DNA of 64,000 nt from [Borrelia] finlandensis. GTDB lineage: Bacteria; Spirochaetota; Spirochaetia; Borreliales; Borreliaceae. Where the stretch lies: NCBI RefSeq assembly GCF_000181875.2, contig NZ_ABJZ02000001.1:1-64000 (forward strand), in the 5' to 3' direction. How positions within the stretch are numbered: position 1 is the first letter of the stretch; each line of letters opens with the position of its first letter. The notes below the pieces were generated by a model. It did no database searches and was not told the DNA's origin. It saw only the letters and a program-made list of their open reading frames with translations. A program made the translations under genes and the position numbers. This document shows, piece by piece, positions 18,665-27,794 of the stretch.

Positions 18665-19282
18665 ATGAGCTATTTAAATGTTTTAAAGAGTATATTTTTA
18701 CCTTTGTGTGTTTTTTGCGGAAAAAGATATGTATCTTCTAATGCTCTTTGTGACCAATGTAAGTCACTTTTTAATTTTAATATTAAATTTGATGAGAATT
18801 TGATTTATTTTTTTGAATATAAAGAGCATTATAAATCTTTAATTTTGTCTTATAAAAGGGATGCTCAAAAGTCAATTGGTAGATTTTTAGCAAGTGGCAT
18901 TGCTGAATGTTTAAATAATATTGATTTTGATCAAATAGTAACTGTTCCTTGTAGTTTTAAAAGAAAATTATTTTATGGTTTTGATCATATGGAATACATT
19001 GGCATTTCATTAAGCCGTTTTGGTTTTAATTATATAAATATTTTTTCAAGAAAGTATGGAAAAAGTCAGAAGTTAATGAAAGGGAATCTCAGATTTAAAA
19101 ATCTTGAAAATAAAATTAAATTAAGATCAAAATATAAAAATTTTCAGTTTAAAAGGATTGTTTTACTTGATGATATTGTTACTACAGGAGCATCTATGTC
19201 TATTTGTGAAGATCTTATTATGCAATTGGGAGCTTATAAGGTGATAAAGCTTTCTTTGGCCAAATCTTATAATTTGGTTTAA
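18665..19282 (+). CDS. comF: ComF-family phosphoribosyltransferase-like protein
   Basis: The 205-residue protein has an N-terminal four-cysteine zinc-finger pattern (Cys15, 18, 29, 32). It ends with the phosphoribosyltransferase motif IVLLDDIVTTGASM at about 165-178, the hallmark of ComF/GntX proteins. ComF members are linked to DNA uptake in competent bacteria, but their exact reaction is unresolved. Here no natural competence system is evident in the neighbourhood, so a role in nucleotide metabolism or DNA repair beside mutS is equally possible. Its ATG lies one base after the mutS stop. Confidence 0.88.
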   Translation: MSYLNVLKSIFLPLCVFCGKRYVSSNALCDQCKSLFNFNIKFDENLIYFFEYKEHYKSLILSYKRDAQKSIGRFLASGIAECLNNIDFDQIVTVPCSFKRKLFYGFDHMEYIGISLSRFGFNYINIFSRKYGKSQKLMKGNLRFKNLENKIKLRSKYKNFQFKRIVLLDDIVTTGASMSICEDLIMQLGAYKVIKLSLAKSYNLV

Positions 19283-19284
19283 TG

Positions 19285-19313
19285 TTGACATTATTTTTGC
19301 TAAGTGTTAACCT
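19285..19313 (+). promoter_or_regulatory. Candidate promoter of the rimP-nusA-infB operon
   Basis: A perfect -35 box TTGACA at 19285-19290 is followed after 17 bases by TAACCT (19308-19313), a poor -10. A second pair, TTGACT at 19313-19318 and TTTAAT at 19337-19342 (18-base spacer), has the better -10. The two would give very different leaders: only the first transcribes the whole terminator-like hairpin downstream. Confidence 0.45.
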
Positions 19314-19372
19314 TGACTTAAGGTTTAGTTTATGTATTTAATAAGGTTCTTTTAAAGAACCTTATTATTTTT
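19309..19372 (+). promoter_or_regulatory. Terminator-like leader (possible attenuator) before rimP
   Basis: A 27-base near-perfect hairpin (arms 19340-19352 and 19354-19366) is followed by five T at 19368-19372. This is an intrinsic terminator by form. The rimP ribosome site AGGAA starts at 19373, directly after it. Upstream, AACCTT (19309-19314) can pair with AAGGTT (19320-19325) or instead with AAGGTT inside the terminator (19343-19348). This gives mutually exclusive structures as in attenuators. It may simply terminate mutS-comF transcripts. Confidence 0.6.
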
Positions 19373-19382
19373 AGGAATACAG

Positions 19383-19820
19383 TTGATTAAGTATTTTGAC
19401 GAAAATAATGAAGTTTTTAATTTGATAAAAGATTTAACAGGGCGGCTAAATGTTGAGATATTAGAAATTAATATCTTTAGAAATAAAAATAATGGAAAAA
19501 TTAAAATAGTTCTTTATAGTAAAAATTTTTCCTTAGATATTGATTTTTTGACTGATTTGCATAAGATAATTTTATTAATTTTAGAAGCAAATCTTAAATA
19601 TGGTTTTACTTTAGAGCTTTCTACTCCAGGAATAGATAGAAAAATAAAAAGTGACAGAGAGTTTAAAATTTTTGAAGGTAAAAAGATTAAGTTGATGTTG
19701 GATAATGAATTTGAAGAGGGTTTTATATTAGAGTCAAAGCCAAAAAGTTTTATTTTTAAAACAGATAGCAAAGAAGTAAATGTTTTTTATAGTGATGTTA
19801 AAAAGGCTAGATTAGTTTAA
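19383..19820 (+). CDS. rimP: Ribosome maturation factor RimP
   Basis: RimP assists 30S subunit assembly. The 145-residue length is typical. The conserved segment [28 protein letters not shown] matches the family signature E(V/L)S(S/T)PG(l)dRpL at the domain junction, followed by the SH3-like C-terminal domain. Start TTG 19383 has AGGAA five bases ahead. The gene begins the cluster rimP-nusA-infB-rbfA-truB, in the same order as in many bacteria, which supports the assignment. It lies directly after the terminator-like hairpin described separately. Confidence 0.92.
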   Translation: MIKYFDENNEVFNLIKDLTGRLNVEILEINIFRNKNNGKIKIVLYSKNFSLDIDFLTDLHKIILLILEANLKYGFTLELSTPGIDRKIKSDREFKIFEGKKIKLMLDNEFEEGFILESKPKSFIFKTDSKEVNVFYSDVKKARLV

Positions 19821-19833
19821 GGAGGAAGTTTGG

Positions 19834-21282
19834 ATGATAAAGGGTACGGGGCATATGATTGTAAATATTGCAAATGATCGCGGCATGAGTATAGATTCTA
19901 TTAGAAAAACAATTAAAGAATCAGTATTAATAGCTTATAAGAAGTATTTTGGAAGCAATGAGAATGCTTTTATTAAGTTTGATGATGATACGGGAGATTT
20001 GTCTGTTTATGCAAAAAAGAAAATTGTAAAAGAGGTAAAAGATTCTTTTCTTGAAATATTAGAAAAAGATATCTCAAAGGAAAATATTGTAGAAGGTGAT
20101 TATGCTTACATTGAAATTAATCCCAAAGTTTTTGATAGGCTTTCTATTCAGGTTGCAAAACAAAGAACCAAAAATGACCTGCAAGGAATTGAGGATAATG
20201 AAATTTTATCAGAATTTAAAAGCAAGTTGAATAAGGTTGTTATTGGGTACGTTCAACAAAATAGAAATGGTGATCTTTATGTTAATCTTGGCAATACGGA
20301 TGGTATAATTCCCAAGAAATATCAATCGCCAAGAGAAGTTTATAACCTTAATGATAAGATCAGAGTTTTAGTTTATAATGTCAAAAAGGGTAAAAATGGT
20401 ATTGAAGTTATTCTTTCTAGAACCCATCCAAAGTTTATTGAAGAGCTTTTAGCGCTTGAAATTCCAGAAATCGAAGAAGGTATTATTAAGATTCATAAAA
20501 TAGTTCGCGATCCTGGTTACAGAATCAAAGTCGCTGTTTATTCTGAAAAAGAAGAGATTGATCCTGTTGGTCCTTGTATAGGGCAAAAAGGAGTCAGAAT
20601 TCAATCTATAATTAAGGAACTTGAAGGAGAAAAAATTGATATTATTCCCTATAGTAAAGATATTAAAGAATTTATAAAGGATTCTTTGACTCCTTCAAAG
20701 ATAGAGCATGTTTATATTCTTGACGAGGATTTACATAAAGCTTTAGTGGTTGTTAGTGATGACCAACTTTCTCTTGCTATAGGTAAAATGGGTCAAAATG
20801 TTAGACTTGCTAATAGACTTCTTGACTGGGCTATTGATGTTAAAACTAGCAGTCAATTTGCAGAAATGAAGGCTAATTCGGAGTTTAAGCAAGAAACACT
20901 CGAAATGTTTGATAAAGTTATGCAGGATGTTGTTGAAGAGGAGCAATTTGAAGAGATTAGTAAAATAAGTGATCTTAAATTGCTTGATCCTTCTGTGATT
21001 TCTGATTTATCAAAAGAGGGGCTTGATGATATTAACAATTTTTTACAAGCAGATGAGGGATTGCTTTTTAATCTTGGTGTAAGTTATGAAAAACAAGAAG
21101 AAATTAACAAAATATTAAAAGAGGGGATGATAATAATTGCTAATGACAATGATGAGTCTATAGAAAAGGTAGAAGAAGATGAAGAGCTTCTTTGTCCTGA
21201 ATGCGGTGTTGTTATTAATGAAAATATGACCTCCTGTCCGGGTTGTAAAATAGGGCTTAGTTTTGAATTTGAGGAGGAGTAG
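19834..21282 (+). CDS. nusA: Transcription termination/antitermination factor NusA with C-terminal zinc-ribbon-like tail
   Basis: NusA binds RNA polymerase and nascent RNA and modulates pausing, termination and antitermination. The 482-residue product has the N-terminal polymerase-binding domain (MSIDSIRKTIKESVLIAYKK), an S1 domain at about 130-200, and KH domains with GPCIGQKGVRIQ and IGKMGQNVRLANRL. An acidic helical C terminus follows. The last 35 residues contain CPEC and CPGC, separated by 12 residues, a zinc-ribbon pattern that standard NusA proteins lack. Start ATG 19834 lies eight bases after GGAGG. A second ATG at 19855 is possible. Confidence 0.95.
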   Translation: MIKGTGHMIVNIANDRGMSIDSIRKTIKESVLIAYKKYFGSNENAFIKFDDDTGDLSVYAKKKIVKEVKDSFLEILEKDISKENIVEGDYAYIEINPKVFDRLSIQVAKQRTKNDLQGIEDNEILSEFKSKLNKVVIGYVQQNRNGDLYVNLGNTDGIIPKKYQSPREVYNLNDKIRVLVYNVKKGKNGIEVILSRTHPKFIEELLALEIPEIEEGIIKIHKIVRDPGYRIKVAVYSEKEEIDPVGPCIGQKGVRIQSIIKELEGEKIDIIPYSKDIKEFIKDSLTPSKIEHVYILDEDLHKALVVVSDDQLSLAIGKMGQNVRLANRLLDWAIDVKTSSQFAEMKANSEFKQETLEMFDKVMQDVVEEEQFEEISKISDLKLLDPSVISDLSKEGLDDINNFLQADEGLLFNLGVSYEKQEEINKILKEGMIIIANDNDESIEKVEEDEELLCPECGVVINENMTSCPGCKIGLSFEFEEE

Positions 21283-21284
21283 GT

Positions 21285-23903
21285 TTGTCGAAAAATATTG
21301 ATGATATTAAAAATGAAGATGGCAAAAAAGTTAAGATTATTAAGTTAAAAAAGAAGGTAGTAAAAATTGTAACACATAATGATTTAAGCGGTAAAAATGA
21401 TTCAAATAGCTCTGTTGATTTACATAATCAAAACAATAAGGTTGAATATTCGGAAAGCAGAGACAACAGAGCTGGTGGATATTCACAAAACAGAGACAAT
21501 AGAGCTGGTGGATATTCACAAAATAGAGATAACAGAACTGGCGGATATTCACAAAACAGAGATAACAGAACTGGCGGATATTCACAAAACAGAGACAACA
21601 GAACTGGCGGATATTCACAAAACAGAGATAACAGAACTGGCGGATATTCACAAAACAGAGATAACAGAACTGGTGGATATTCACAAAACAGGGACAACAG
21701 AACTGGCGGATATTCACAAAACAGGGACAACAGAACTGGCGGATATTCACAAAACAGAGATAACAGAACTGGTGGATATTCACAAAACAGAGACAACAGA
21801 ACTGGTGGATATTCACAAAACAGAGACAGCTTATCCTCTCAATATCAAGGCTCGGCAAAGAAAACATATGTTGCCAAAAATAATTCTCAAAATAAATATA
21901 CTACTACTTCTATGTCTTTTAGAAGAGTTATAAAAACCAAAGTTCCCGCTATTGTTAGCAGCACACCTACAGCAGATTCTGAGAATAGTAAAGAGTTAAA
22001 TCGTAAGCTTGGCGAGAAAAAAAAACAGCAACAAGAGAGTCAAAAAAGCTATAAGAGAAAAAAAGCAGAAACTGAGAGTAAAACAATTGAACAAAAAGTT
22101 TTTGAACAACTTCAAAAAAAGAAGAGAGAAAATTTAGCTAACCCTATTCCAAAGTCAATTGACATTATGGGCAGCATTACTGTTTCTGATCTTGCAAGAA
22201 AGATGAATTTAAAATCTTCTGATTTGATTGCTAAATTAATGGCTTTGGGCGTAATGGTTACTATTAATGAAAAGATAGATTCTGATACTGCAACTATTTT
22301 AGTTGAAGAATATGGTTCAAAAGTTAATGTTGTCTCTATTTATGATGAAACGGTTATAGAAGAAGAAGTGGAAGATCAAAGCAAAAGAGTTGAAAAGCCC
22401 CCTGTTATTACAATAATGGGTCATGTTGATCATGGCAAGACCAAACTACTTTCTGTGCTTCAAAATATAGATATAAATCAAACAGAGTCCGGTGGTATTA
22501 CTCAGCATATTGGAGCTTATACTATTGTTTATAATGATCGAGAAATAACATTTTTAGATACTCCTGGTCATGAAGCTTTTACTATGATGAGAAGTCGTGG
22601 GGCTCAAGTTACAGATATTGTTGTTCTTGTTGTGTCAGCAATTGATGGTGTTATGCCCCAAACTATTGAGGCTATCAATCATGCAAAAGAGGCAAATGTT
22701 CCAATTATTGTTGCTGTAAATAAGATTGATTTACCAGATTCAAATCCCGATAAGATTAAACACCAGCTTTCAGAATACGGTTTAGTATCTGAGGATTGGG
22801 GAGGAGATACTATTTTTGTGATGATTTCTGCTCTTAAAAACATAGGAATTTCTGAACTACTTGATATGATTCTTTTACAGTCGGATATGATGTTATTAAA
22901 GGCAAATCCATCCAAAAGAGCTATTGGAAAAGTGCTTGATGCCAAGATTGATTTGGGGCGCGGAATAGTTTGTTCTGTTATTATTGAGGATGGAACGCTT
23001 TATGTGGGAGATTCTTTTGTGGGTGGAGCATGCTATGGTAAAGTTAAGGCATTAATTAGCGAAAAGGGTGTTCCTGTTAAGAGCGTTGGACCTGCTAAAG
23101 CCATTAGTGTTTTAGGATTTTCTTCAATGCCTCAAGCCGGGGATCCTTTTCAAGTAACTAAAACTGAAAAAGAAGCAAAATTGATCAGTTCTAAAAGACA
23201 AGATCTTAAAAAATATGAATCTTCCAAAAATGTAAAGAAAGTTACTATGTTGAATCTTTATGATTCAATCAAAGAAGGAACGCTTAAAGAGCTTAAAATA
23301 ATTTTAAAAGCAGATGTTCAAGGCTCAGTGGAAGCTTTAAAGAATTCTCTTGAAAAATTAACAAACGATGAGGTTCGAGTAAGAGTTGTTCATTCATCAG
23401 CAGGGGTAATAACCGAAACAGATATTAGCTTTGCTTCAGCAAGCGATGCTATTGTTATTGGATTTCATGTAAGGCCTACTGCAAAAGCTCAGGTACTAGC
23501 AGATCAGGAAAAAGTTGAGATTAGAAAGTACAATGTTATTTATGATGCTATAAATGATGTTAAGTCAGTTCTTGAAGGGATGCTTGAGCCAGATGTTGAG
23601 CAGCAGTTTATTGGCTTTGCTGAAGTGCGAGCTGTAATAAATGTTCCTAAAATAGGGGTAATAGCCGGTTGTTATGTTTCTCAGGGACTAATAAAGCGAG
23701 ATGCTATTACTAATGTAATGAGAGATGGTTTACAGATTCATTCCGGTAAAATTTCATCTTTAAAGCGATTTAAAGATGATGTTAAAGAAGTTGCTGAGCA
23801 ATATGAGTGTGGTATTATGATTGATAATTATGCTAATATTAAAGAAGGAGATATAATTGAAGCATTTGAGGTAAAAAAGGTTAAAAAATCTTTTAAAACT
23901 TAG
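21285..23903 (+). CDS. infB: Translation initiation factor IF-2
   Basis: IF-2 is the GTPase that brings initiator tRNA to the 30S subunit and promotes subunit joining. The 872-residue product has a basic N terminus, then an 11-residue tandem repeat region (residues 55-181), then the IF2-N domain around [14 protein letters not shown]. The G domain follows, with GHVDHGKT at 379-386, DTPGHEAF and [11 protein letters not shown], and then the C-terminal tRNA-binding domains. Start TTG 21285 follows the nusA stop by two bases, with GGAGGAG just ahead inside nusA. The catalytic part is intact. The repeats affect only the variable N-terminal extension. Confidence 0.97.
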   Translation: MSKNIDDIKNEDGKKVKIIKLKKKVVKIVTHNDLSGKNDSNSSVDLHNQNNKVEYSESRDNRAGGYSQNRDNRAGGYSQNRDNRTGGYSQNRDNRTGGYSQNRDNRTGGYSQNRDNRTGGYSQNRDNRTGGYSQNRDNRTGGYSQNRDNRTGGYSQNRDNRTGGYSQNRDNRTGGYSQNRDSLSSQYQGSAKKTYVAKNNSQNKYTTTSMSFRRVIKTKVPAIVSSTPTADSENSKELNRKLGEKKKQQQESQKSYKRKKAETESKTIEQKVFEQLQKKKRENLANPIPKSIDIMGSITVSDLARKMNLKSSDLIAKLMALGVMVTINEKIDSDTATILVEEYGSKVNVVSIYDETVIEEEVEDQSKRVEKPPVITIMGHVDHGKTKLLSVLQNIDINQTESGGITQHIGAYTIVYNDREITFLDTPGHEAFTMMRSRGAQVTDIVVLVVSAIDGVMPQTIEAINHAKEANVPIIVAVNKIDLPDSNPDKIKHQLSEYGLVSEDWGGDTIFVMISALKNIGISELLDMILLQSDMMLLKANPSKRAIGKVLDAKIDLGRGIVCSVIIEDGTLYVGDSFVGGACYGKVKALISEKGVPVKSVGPAKAISVLGFSSMPQAGDPFQVTKTEKEAKLISSKRQDLKKYESSKNVKKVTMLNLYDSIKEGTLKELKIILKADVQGSVEALKNSLEKLTNDEVRVRVVHSSAGVITETDISFASASDAIVIGFHVRPTAKAQVLADQEKVEIRKYNVIYDAINDVKSVLEGMLEPDVEQQFIGFAEVRAVINVPKIGVIAGCYVSQGLIKRDAITNVMRDGLQIHSGKISSLKRFKDDVKEVAEQYECGIMIDNYANIKEGDIIEAFEVKKVKKSFKT
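21447..21829 (+). repeat. 33-base tandem repeat array inside infB
   Basis: Eleven full 33-base units start every 33 bases from 21447, and a partial twelfth starts at 21810. Each encodes an 11-residue unit of the form [11 protein letters not shown]. The first two units carry Ala instead of Thr, and unit 1 starts YSESRDN. Units differ mostly by synonymous GAC/GAT and GGC/GGT changes. Because 33 is divisible by three and the unit lacks stops in several frames, it also creates spurious long open frames on both strands. Confidence 0.97.
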
Positions 23904-23926
23904 TATTGTTTTATTTATATGTGTTT

Positions 23927-24289
23927 ATGTATAAGAATATTAAAAAGTTTAAACTTGAAAGTTTTATTGCTCAAGAAATTGGCAATTTAATAGTAAGTGG
24001 GGGAATTAAAGATCCCAGAATTCATTCATTTTTAACCGTGGTTAAAGTAGAATTTTCAAAAGATTTAATAAATGCTAAAGTGTTTGTGGGCTCTATTAAG
24101 GAAGGTGCTTCTTTGGACAATGCAGTTAAAGCTTTAAATAATGCTAAGGGATTTATTCAAAGTCAAATTATTAAGCGAATTAAAGTTAGAAGCACTCCTA
24201 AATTATTATTTGTTAAGGATGATTCTCTTTCCAAATCATTTTATGTTAATAAGTTAATTGAAGGATTAAATACTACAAGAGAGAATTAA
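23927..24289 (+). CDS. rbfA: Ribosome-binding factor A
   Basis: RbfA acts in late 30S maturation near the 5' end of 16S rRNA. The sequence shows the family pattern: [25 protein letters not shown] near the N terminus, then [16 protein letters not shown], and [32 protein letters not shown] near the C terminus, the KH-like fold with an R-x-x-P-x-L-x-F core. The frame is open from TTG 23906, but ATG 23927 aligns better with known starts and gives 120 residues. Neither has a clear ribosome site, so translation may depend on coupling with infB, which ends at 23903. Confidence 0.9.
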   Translation: MYKNIKKFKLESFIAQEIGNLIVSGGIKDPRIHSFLTVVKVEFSKDLINAKVFVGSIKEGASLDNAVKALNNAKGFIQSQIIKRIKVRSTPKLLFVKDDSLSKSFYVNKLIEGLNTTREN

Positions 24290-24291
24290 AT

Positions 24292-25140
24292 TTGGAAAAT
24301 GGATTCCTTTTAATTAATAAAGAACAAGGTAAAACTTCTTTTGAAACTCTTTTCCCTATAAAAAAATATTTTAATACAAATCGTGTTGGGCATGCTGGCA
24401 CACTTGATAAATTTGCAAGTGGAATTTTGGTTGGTCTTGTAGGAAAATATACAAAGCTTTCAAGTTATTTTACTTCTTTAGATAAAGAGTATGTAGCAGA
24501 ATTCAGATTTGGATTAGAAACAGATACCCTTGATCCGAATGGAAGAATAGTTAGTAAAACAGATTATATTCCTAATGTAGAGGATATAGATTTAAAGCTT
24601 AAAGATTTTGTAGGAGAGATTTATCAAAGTCCCCCTAGATTTTCTTCTGTTCATATTGATGGCAGCAGAGCCTATAAGCTTGCTTTAAATGGAAAGTTTT
24701 TTGAAATTAAAAAACGAAGAGTGACTGTTTATAATATTCAAAGATTAAGTTATGATTTTAGTTCTTCTTTGCTTAGTTTGAAAATTAGCTGTTCAAAAGG
24801 TACTTATATTAGGAGTATTGCAAGAGATTTGGCGTATTCTCTAAATTCTTGCGCGTATGTTAGTAATTTAAAAAGGACTAAAGTAGGTATGTTTAGACTA
24901 AAAGATTCCACATTGTGTGAAAATTTGAGTAAAGCCTCCTTAATTAGTCTAGAATCTTTAAAAAGTTTTGAAAAGGTTTATATTGATTTTAATAAGATAA
25001 ATCTTGTTAAAAATGGTGCTTATTTTAAAATTGAAATCAATATTAATGAATTTAAAATTTTAAAATCCAGAGAAGAGAAAATATTGGCAGTAATTCAAGG
25101 AGTGGGTTTAAATAAATATAAATATGTCATTATATTTTAA
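24292..25140 (+). CDS. truB: tRNA pseudouridine(55) synthase
   Basis: TruB makes pseudouridine at position 55 in the T-loop of tRNAs. The 282-residue protein has the conserved FLLINKEQGKTSF start, the catalytic motif GHAGTLDKFASGIL with Asp39, the YVAEFRFGLETDTLD segment, and the CSKGTYIRSIARDLA motif. Start TTG 24292 lies two bases after the rbfA stop, with GAGAG upstream. It is the last gene of the rimP-truB run before a 198-base gap. Confidence 0.96.
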   Translation: MENGFLLINKEQGKTSFETLFPIKKYFNTNRVGHAGTLDKFASGILVGLVGKYTKLSSYFTSLDKEYVAEFRFGLETDTLDPNGRIVSKTDYIPNVEDIDLKLKDFVGEIYQSPPRFSSVHIDGSRAYKLALNGKFFEIKKRRVTVYNIQRLSYDFSSSLLSLKISCSKGTYIRSIARDLAYSLNSCAYVSNLKRTKVGMFRLKDSTLCENLSKASLISLESLKSFEKVYIDFNKINLVKNGAYFKIEININEFKILKSREEKILAVIQGVGLNKYKYVIIF

Positions 25141-25163
25141 TTATAAATATGTTATGACATATT
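25121..25163 (+). terminator. Inverted repeat at the end of truB, weak terminator candidate
   Basis: AATATGTCAT (25121-25130, inside the last truB codons) is an exact inverted repeat of ATGACATATT (25154-25163), with a 23-base AT-rich loop. A T-rich stretch follows (25174-25182). It could end or weaken the truB transcript, but the stem is AT-rich and the loop is long. Confidence 0.35.
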
Positions 25164-25235
25164 AATTTTATATTTGTTTTTTTAAACAATTTAATAATTT
25201 ATTATTAAAAATAACCTGAAAAGGATAAATTGCTT

Positions 25236-25264
25236 TTGTTATTTTTAAGAAAAAATATTATAAT
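25236..25264 (+). promoter_or_regulatory. Good sigma-70-type promoter before rpsO
   Basis: TTGTTA at 25236-25241 and TATAAT at 25259-25264 are separated by exactly 17 bases. Transcription would start near 25271, leaving a leader of about 68 bases before the rpsO ATG. That leader contains GCAAG (25292-25296), which could pair with TTTGC (25311-25315), a possible site for S15 feedback control. That last point is inference from other bacteria, where S15 represses its own mRNA. Confidence 0.65.
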
Positions 25265-25338
25265 CTATCGTAGTAGTTATTTTAAATTATGGCAAGAGGT
25301 TTGTTAGAGCTTTGCTATAATGGTATAGGAGTTGCTTT

Positions 25339-25605
25339 ATGATAGATAAAAAGCAAAAGCAAAAAATAGTTTCTGAATTTGGAAAAAATGAAAGCGATAC
25401 TGGTTCTGTTGGGGTTCAGATTGCACTTATTACAGGTAGAATAAAGTATTTAACTGAACATTTAAAGATAAATAAAAAAGATCATAGTTCAAAAAGAGGC
25501 TTGTTAAAGTTAGTAGGGCAAAGGCGAAGTTTATTGCGGTATTACCAGAAAAAAGACTTAGAAGCTTATAGGATGTTGATATCTAAACTTGGTCTTAGAA
25601 AATAA
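25339..25605 (+). CDS. rpsO: Small-subunit ribosomal protein S15
   Basis: S15 is a primary 16S rRNA-binding protein of the platform and forms a bridge to the large subunit. The 88-residue length and the segments [44 protein letters not shown] and [11 protein letters not shown] are textbook S15. Start ATG 25339 has AGGAG eight bases ahead. It is followed 14 bases later by pnp, the same pairing as in E. coli, and is probably transcribed from the promoter in the preceding gap. Confidence 0.98.
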   Translation: MIDKKQKQKIVSEFGKNESDTGSVGVQIALITGRIKYLTEHLKINKKDHSSKRGLLKLVGQRRSLLRYYQKKDLEAYRMLISKLGLRK

Positions 25606-25619
25606 AAAGAGGTTGAATT

Positions 25620-27788
25620 TTGAGGAAAATATTAAAGTTGAAAATAGGTAGGGACGAGTTAGTGTTTGAGACCGGATTTATGGCTAAACAGGCTAATGGA
25701 TCGGTTCTTGCAACTTATGGTGGATCTTCGGTTCTTGCAACTGTTTGTTGTTCGAGTAACGTGAGAGAAGATTTAGATTTTGTTCCGTTTTCTGTTGAAT
25801 ATAATGAGAAATATTATGCGGCTGGTAAAATTCCGGGAGGATTTATCAAAAGAGAAGGAAAGCCAAAGGATAAAGAAATACTTGTTTCCAGGCTAATAGA
25901 CAGGCCAATGAGACCTCTTTTTGATAAAAGATTTGGTCGAGAAATTCAAGTAATTCCTACGACTTTAGCTACAGATCAGCTTAATCCTCCTGATATTGTT
26001 GGAATGAATGCTGCTTTTACGGCAGTTTTTTTGTCAGATATTCCGTTTAATGGTCCAATTGCAGCTGTTAGAATGGTTTATTTGAATGGCAAGTTTATAG
26101 TAAACCCTTCGTTTGAAGAGATTCATGATTCTGATCTTGATATTGTTGTTGCCGGAAGTTTAAATGGAATTACTATGGTAGAAGGTGGTGCTAATGAGGT
26201 TAGTGAGGATATTTTGCTCTCAGCAATAGATGGTGCTCATGAATATATTAAACAAATTTGTAATGCCCAAAAAGAATTTTTAGATATTGTAGGCAAGAAG
26301 GAAAAACTTCCTTTAGCTTTTGAAGAAAAAATATTTGAATTTAAAGATGAGCTTAGGGATTTTGTTTATGCTGATCTTAAAGAAGCTTGTTTTGTTAAGG
26401 GAAAGCTTAATAGAGATAAAGCTATAACTTTGCTGCGAAATAAATCTTATGAGCACTTTTCTTCTCTTGAGAAATTGACCGATAGTAATGAATTTCTTTT
26501 TCATAAAGCTTTTGATGATTTTGAGAAGGAGATTGTTAGAAGCTCTATTCTTAACGACAATATTAGAACAGATGGCAGAACTCCTAATGAGATAAGAGAT
26601 ATTATCTCAGAAGTTGATATTTTAAGTAGAACGCATGGATCTGCACTTTTTACAAGGGGGGAGACGCAAGCTTTAGCGGTTACTACTCTTGGTACAAGCA
26701 TTGATGAGCAAATAATGGATGATATTGATGGCGATAAGCGCCTTAATTTTATGCTCCATTACAATTTTCCCCCATTTTCAGTTGGCGAGACTGGTAGACT
26801 AATGACCGGTAGGCGAGAGATTGGCCATGGTCATTTAGCCCAAAGAGCTTTAGAATCAATGGTTCCTGGAAAAAATGATTTTCCTTATACTATTAGAGTA
26901 GTTTCTGAGGTTTTAGAGTCTAACGGATCTTCTTCAATGGCTACTGTTTGTGCTGGGAGCATGTCTTTAATGTCAGCAGGGGTTCCTGTTAAAGGGCAAG
27001 TTGCAGGGATAGCCATGGGGCTTATTAGCGAAGGGGATAAATATGTAGTTTTAAGTGATATTCTTGGAGAAGAGGATCATCTAGGTGATATGGACTTTAA
27101 AGTGGCTGGCACAAAAAATGGAATTACTGGATTTCAAATGGATATTAAGATTGAAAATGTTACTAAAGATTTAATGAGGGATGCTCTTGAGCAAGCAAGA
27201 ATAGGTAGAATACACATATTATCTATTATGAATACTGTAATTTCTAATTCACGAGTTGGTATATCTAAGTATGCTCCTAAAATTGTTCAACTTCAAATTG
27301 ACATTGACAAGATATCTCTTGTGATAGGATCTACTGGAAAAACTGTTAAGGCTATAACAGATGAATTTGGAGTTAAGGTTCAAATTGAGCAGAATGGAAA
27401 AATCATTCTTTTCGGGGATGATGATTTTAAGATGCAAAAAGCTAAAGAAAGAATAGAGAGTATTGTAAGAGAGCCAAAGGTAGGCGAAATTTATGAAGGA
27501 ACTGTGAAAAAGATTAATAGCTTTGGGGCTTTTATTGAACTTACTCCTGCAAAGGAGGGATTTTTAAGTACTCGTTTGAAACCCAGAGACAGTAAGTATG
27601 GTTCTGGAAGATTTGGGAATAGTAATAGATATTTTAGATTTGGTGGCGGTGGAGAGAGTATAAGAGGTAATGCGGGGTTAGTTCGACCTCCAAAATTAGA
27701 AGAAGGTCAGCGAATTAAGGTCAAAATAATTGATATAGACAAATTTGGAAAAATTGATCTTGAAATTGTTAGAGATAAAGATTATTAA
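25620..27788 (+). CDS. pnp: Polyribonucleotide nucleotidyltransferase (PNPase) with an insertion in the S1 domain
   Basis: PNPase is a phosphorolytic 3'-5' exoribonuclease central to mRNA decay. It has two RNase PH-like domains (about 1-220 and 310-540, with FxxRGETQAL and the [20 protein letters not shown] catalytic segment), an alpha-helical linker, and a KH domain ([16 protein letters not shown]). The S1 domain begins near residue 622. The S1 domain is split by a Gly/Arg/Ser/Phe-rich insertion of about 30 residues (about 657-690) absent from standard PNPases. Start TTG 25620 follows AAGAGG by seven bases. Length is 722 residues. Confidence 0.96.
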   Translation: MRKILKLKIGRDELVFETGFMAKQANGSVLATYGGSSVLATVCCSSNVREDLDFVPFSVEYNEKYYAAGKIPGGFIKREGKPKDKEILVSRLIDRPMRPLFDKRFGREIQVIPTTLATDQLNPPDIVGMNAAFTAVFLSDIPFNGPIAAVRMVYLNGKFIVNPSFEEIHDSDLDIVVAGSLNGITMVEGGANEVSEDILLSAIDGAHEYIKQICNAQKEFLDIVGKKEKLPLAFEEKIFEFKDELRDFVYADLKEACFVKGKLNRDKAITLLRNKSYEHFSSLEKLTDSNEFLFHKAFDDFEKEIVRSSILNDNIRTDGRTPNEIRDIISEVDILSRTHGSALFTRGETQALAVTTLGTSIDEQIMDDIDGDKRLNFMLHYNFPPFSVGETGRLMTGRREIGHGHLAQRALESMVPGKNDFPYTIRVVSEVLESNGSSSMATVCAGSMSLMSAGVPVKGQVAGIAMGLISEGDKYVVLSDILGEEDHLGDMDFKVAGTKNGITGFQMDIKIENVTKDLMRDALEQARIGRIHILSIMNTVISNSRVGISKYAPKIVQLQIDIDKISLVIGSTGKTVKAITDEFGVKVQIEQNGKIILFGDDDFKMQKAKERIESIVREPKVGEIYEGTVKKINSFGAFIELTPAKEGFLSTRLKPRDSKYGSGRFGNSNRYFRFGGGGESIRGNAGLVRPPKLEEGQRIKVKIIDIDKFGKIDLEIVRDKDY

Positions 27789-27794
27789 AATAAT

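Noticed and set aside
21447-21829. Regular repeats that might suggest a CRISPR array.
   Set aside because: Units are directly tandem without unique spacers and encode a continuous peptide inside infB.
21340-21933. Three long overlapping open frames (122-178 codons, both strands) with repetitive translations in the infB region.
   Set aside because: They arise because the 33-base repeat unit keeps frame and has no stops in those frames. They lack ribosome sites and family matches, while infB is intact.
25313-25321. Extended -10 element (TGCTATAAT) just before the rpsO ribosome site.
   Set aside because: It would start the RNA about ten bases before the ATG, removing the ribosome site. The upstream TTGTTA-17-TATAAT pair is a much better promoter.
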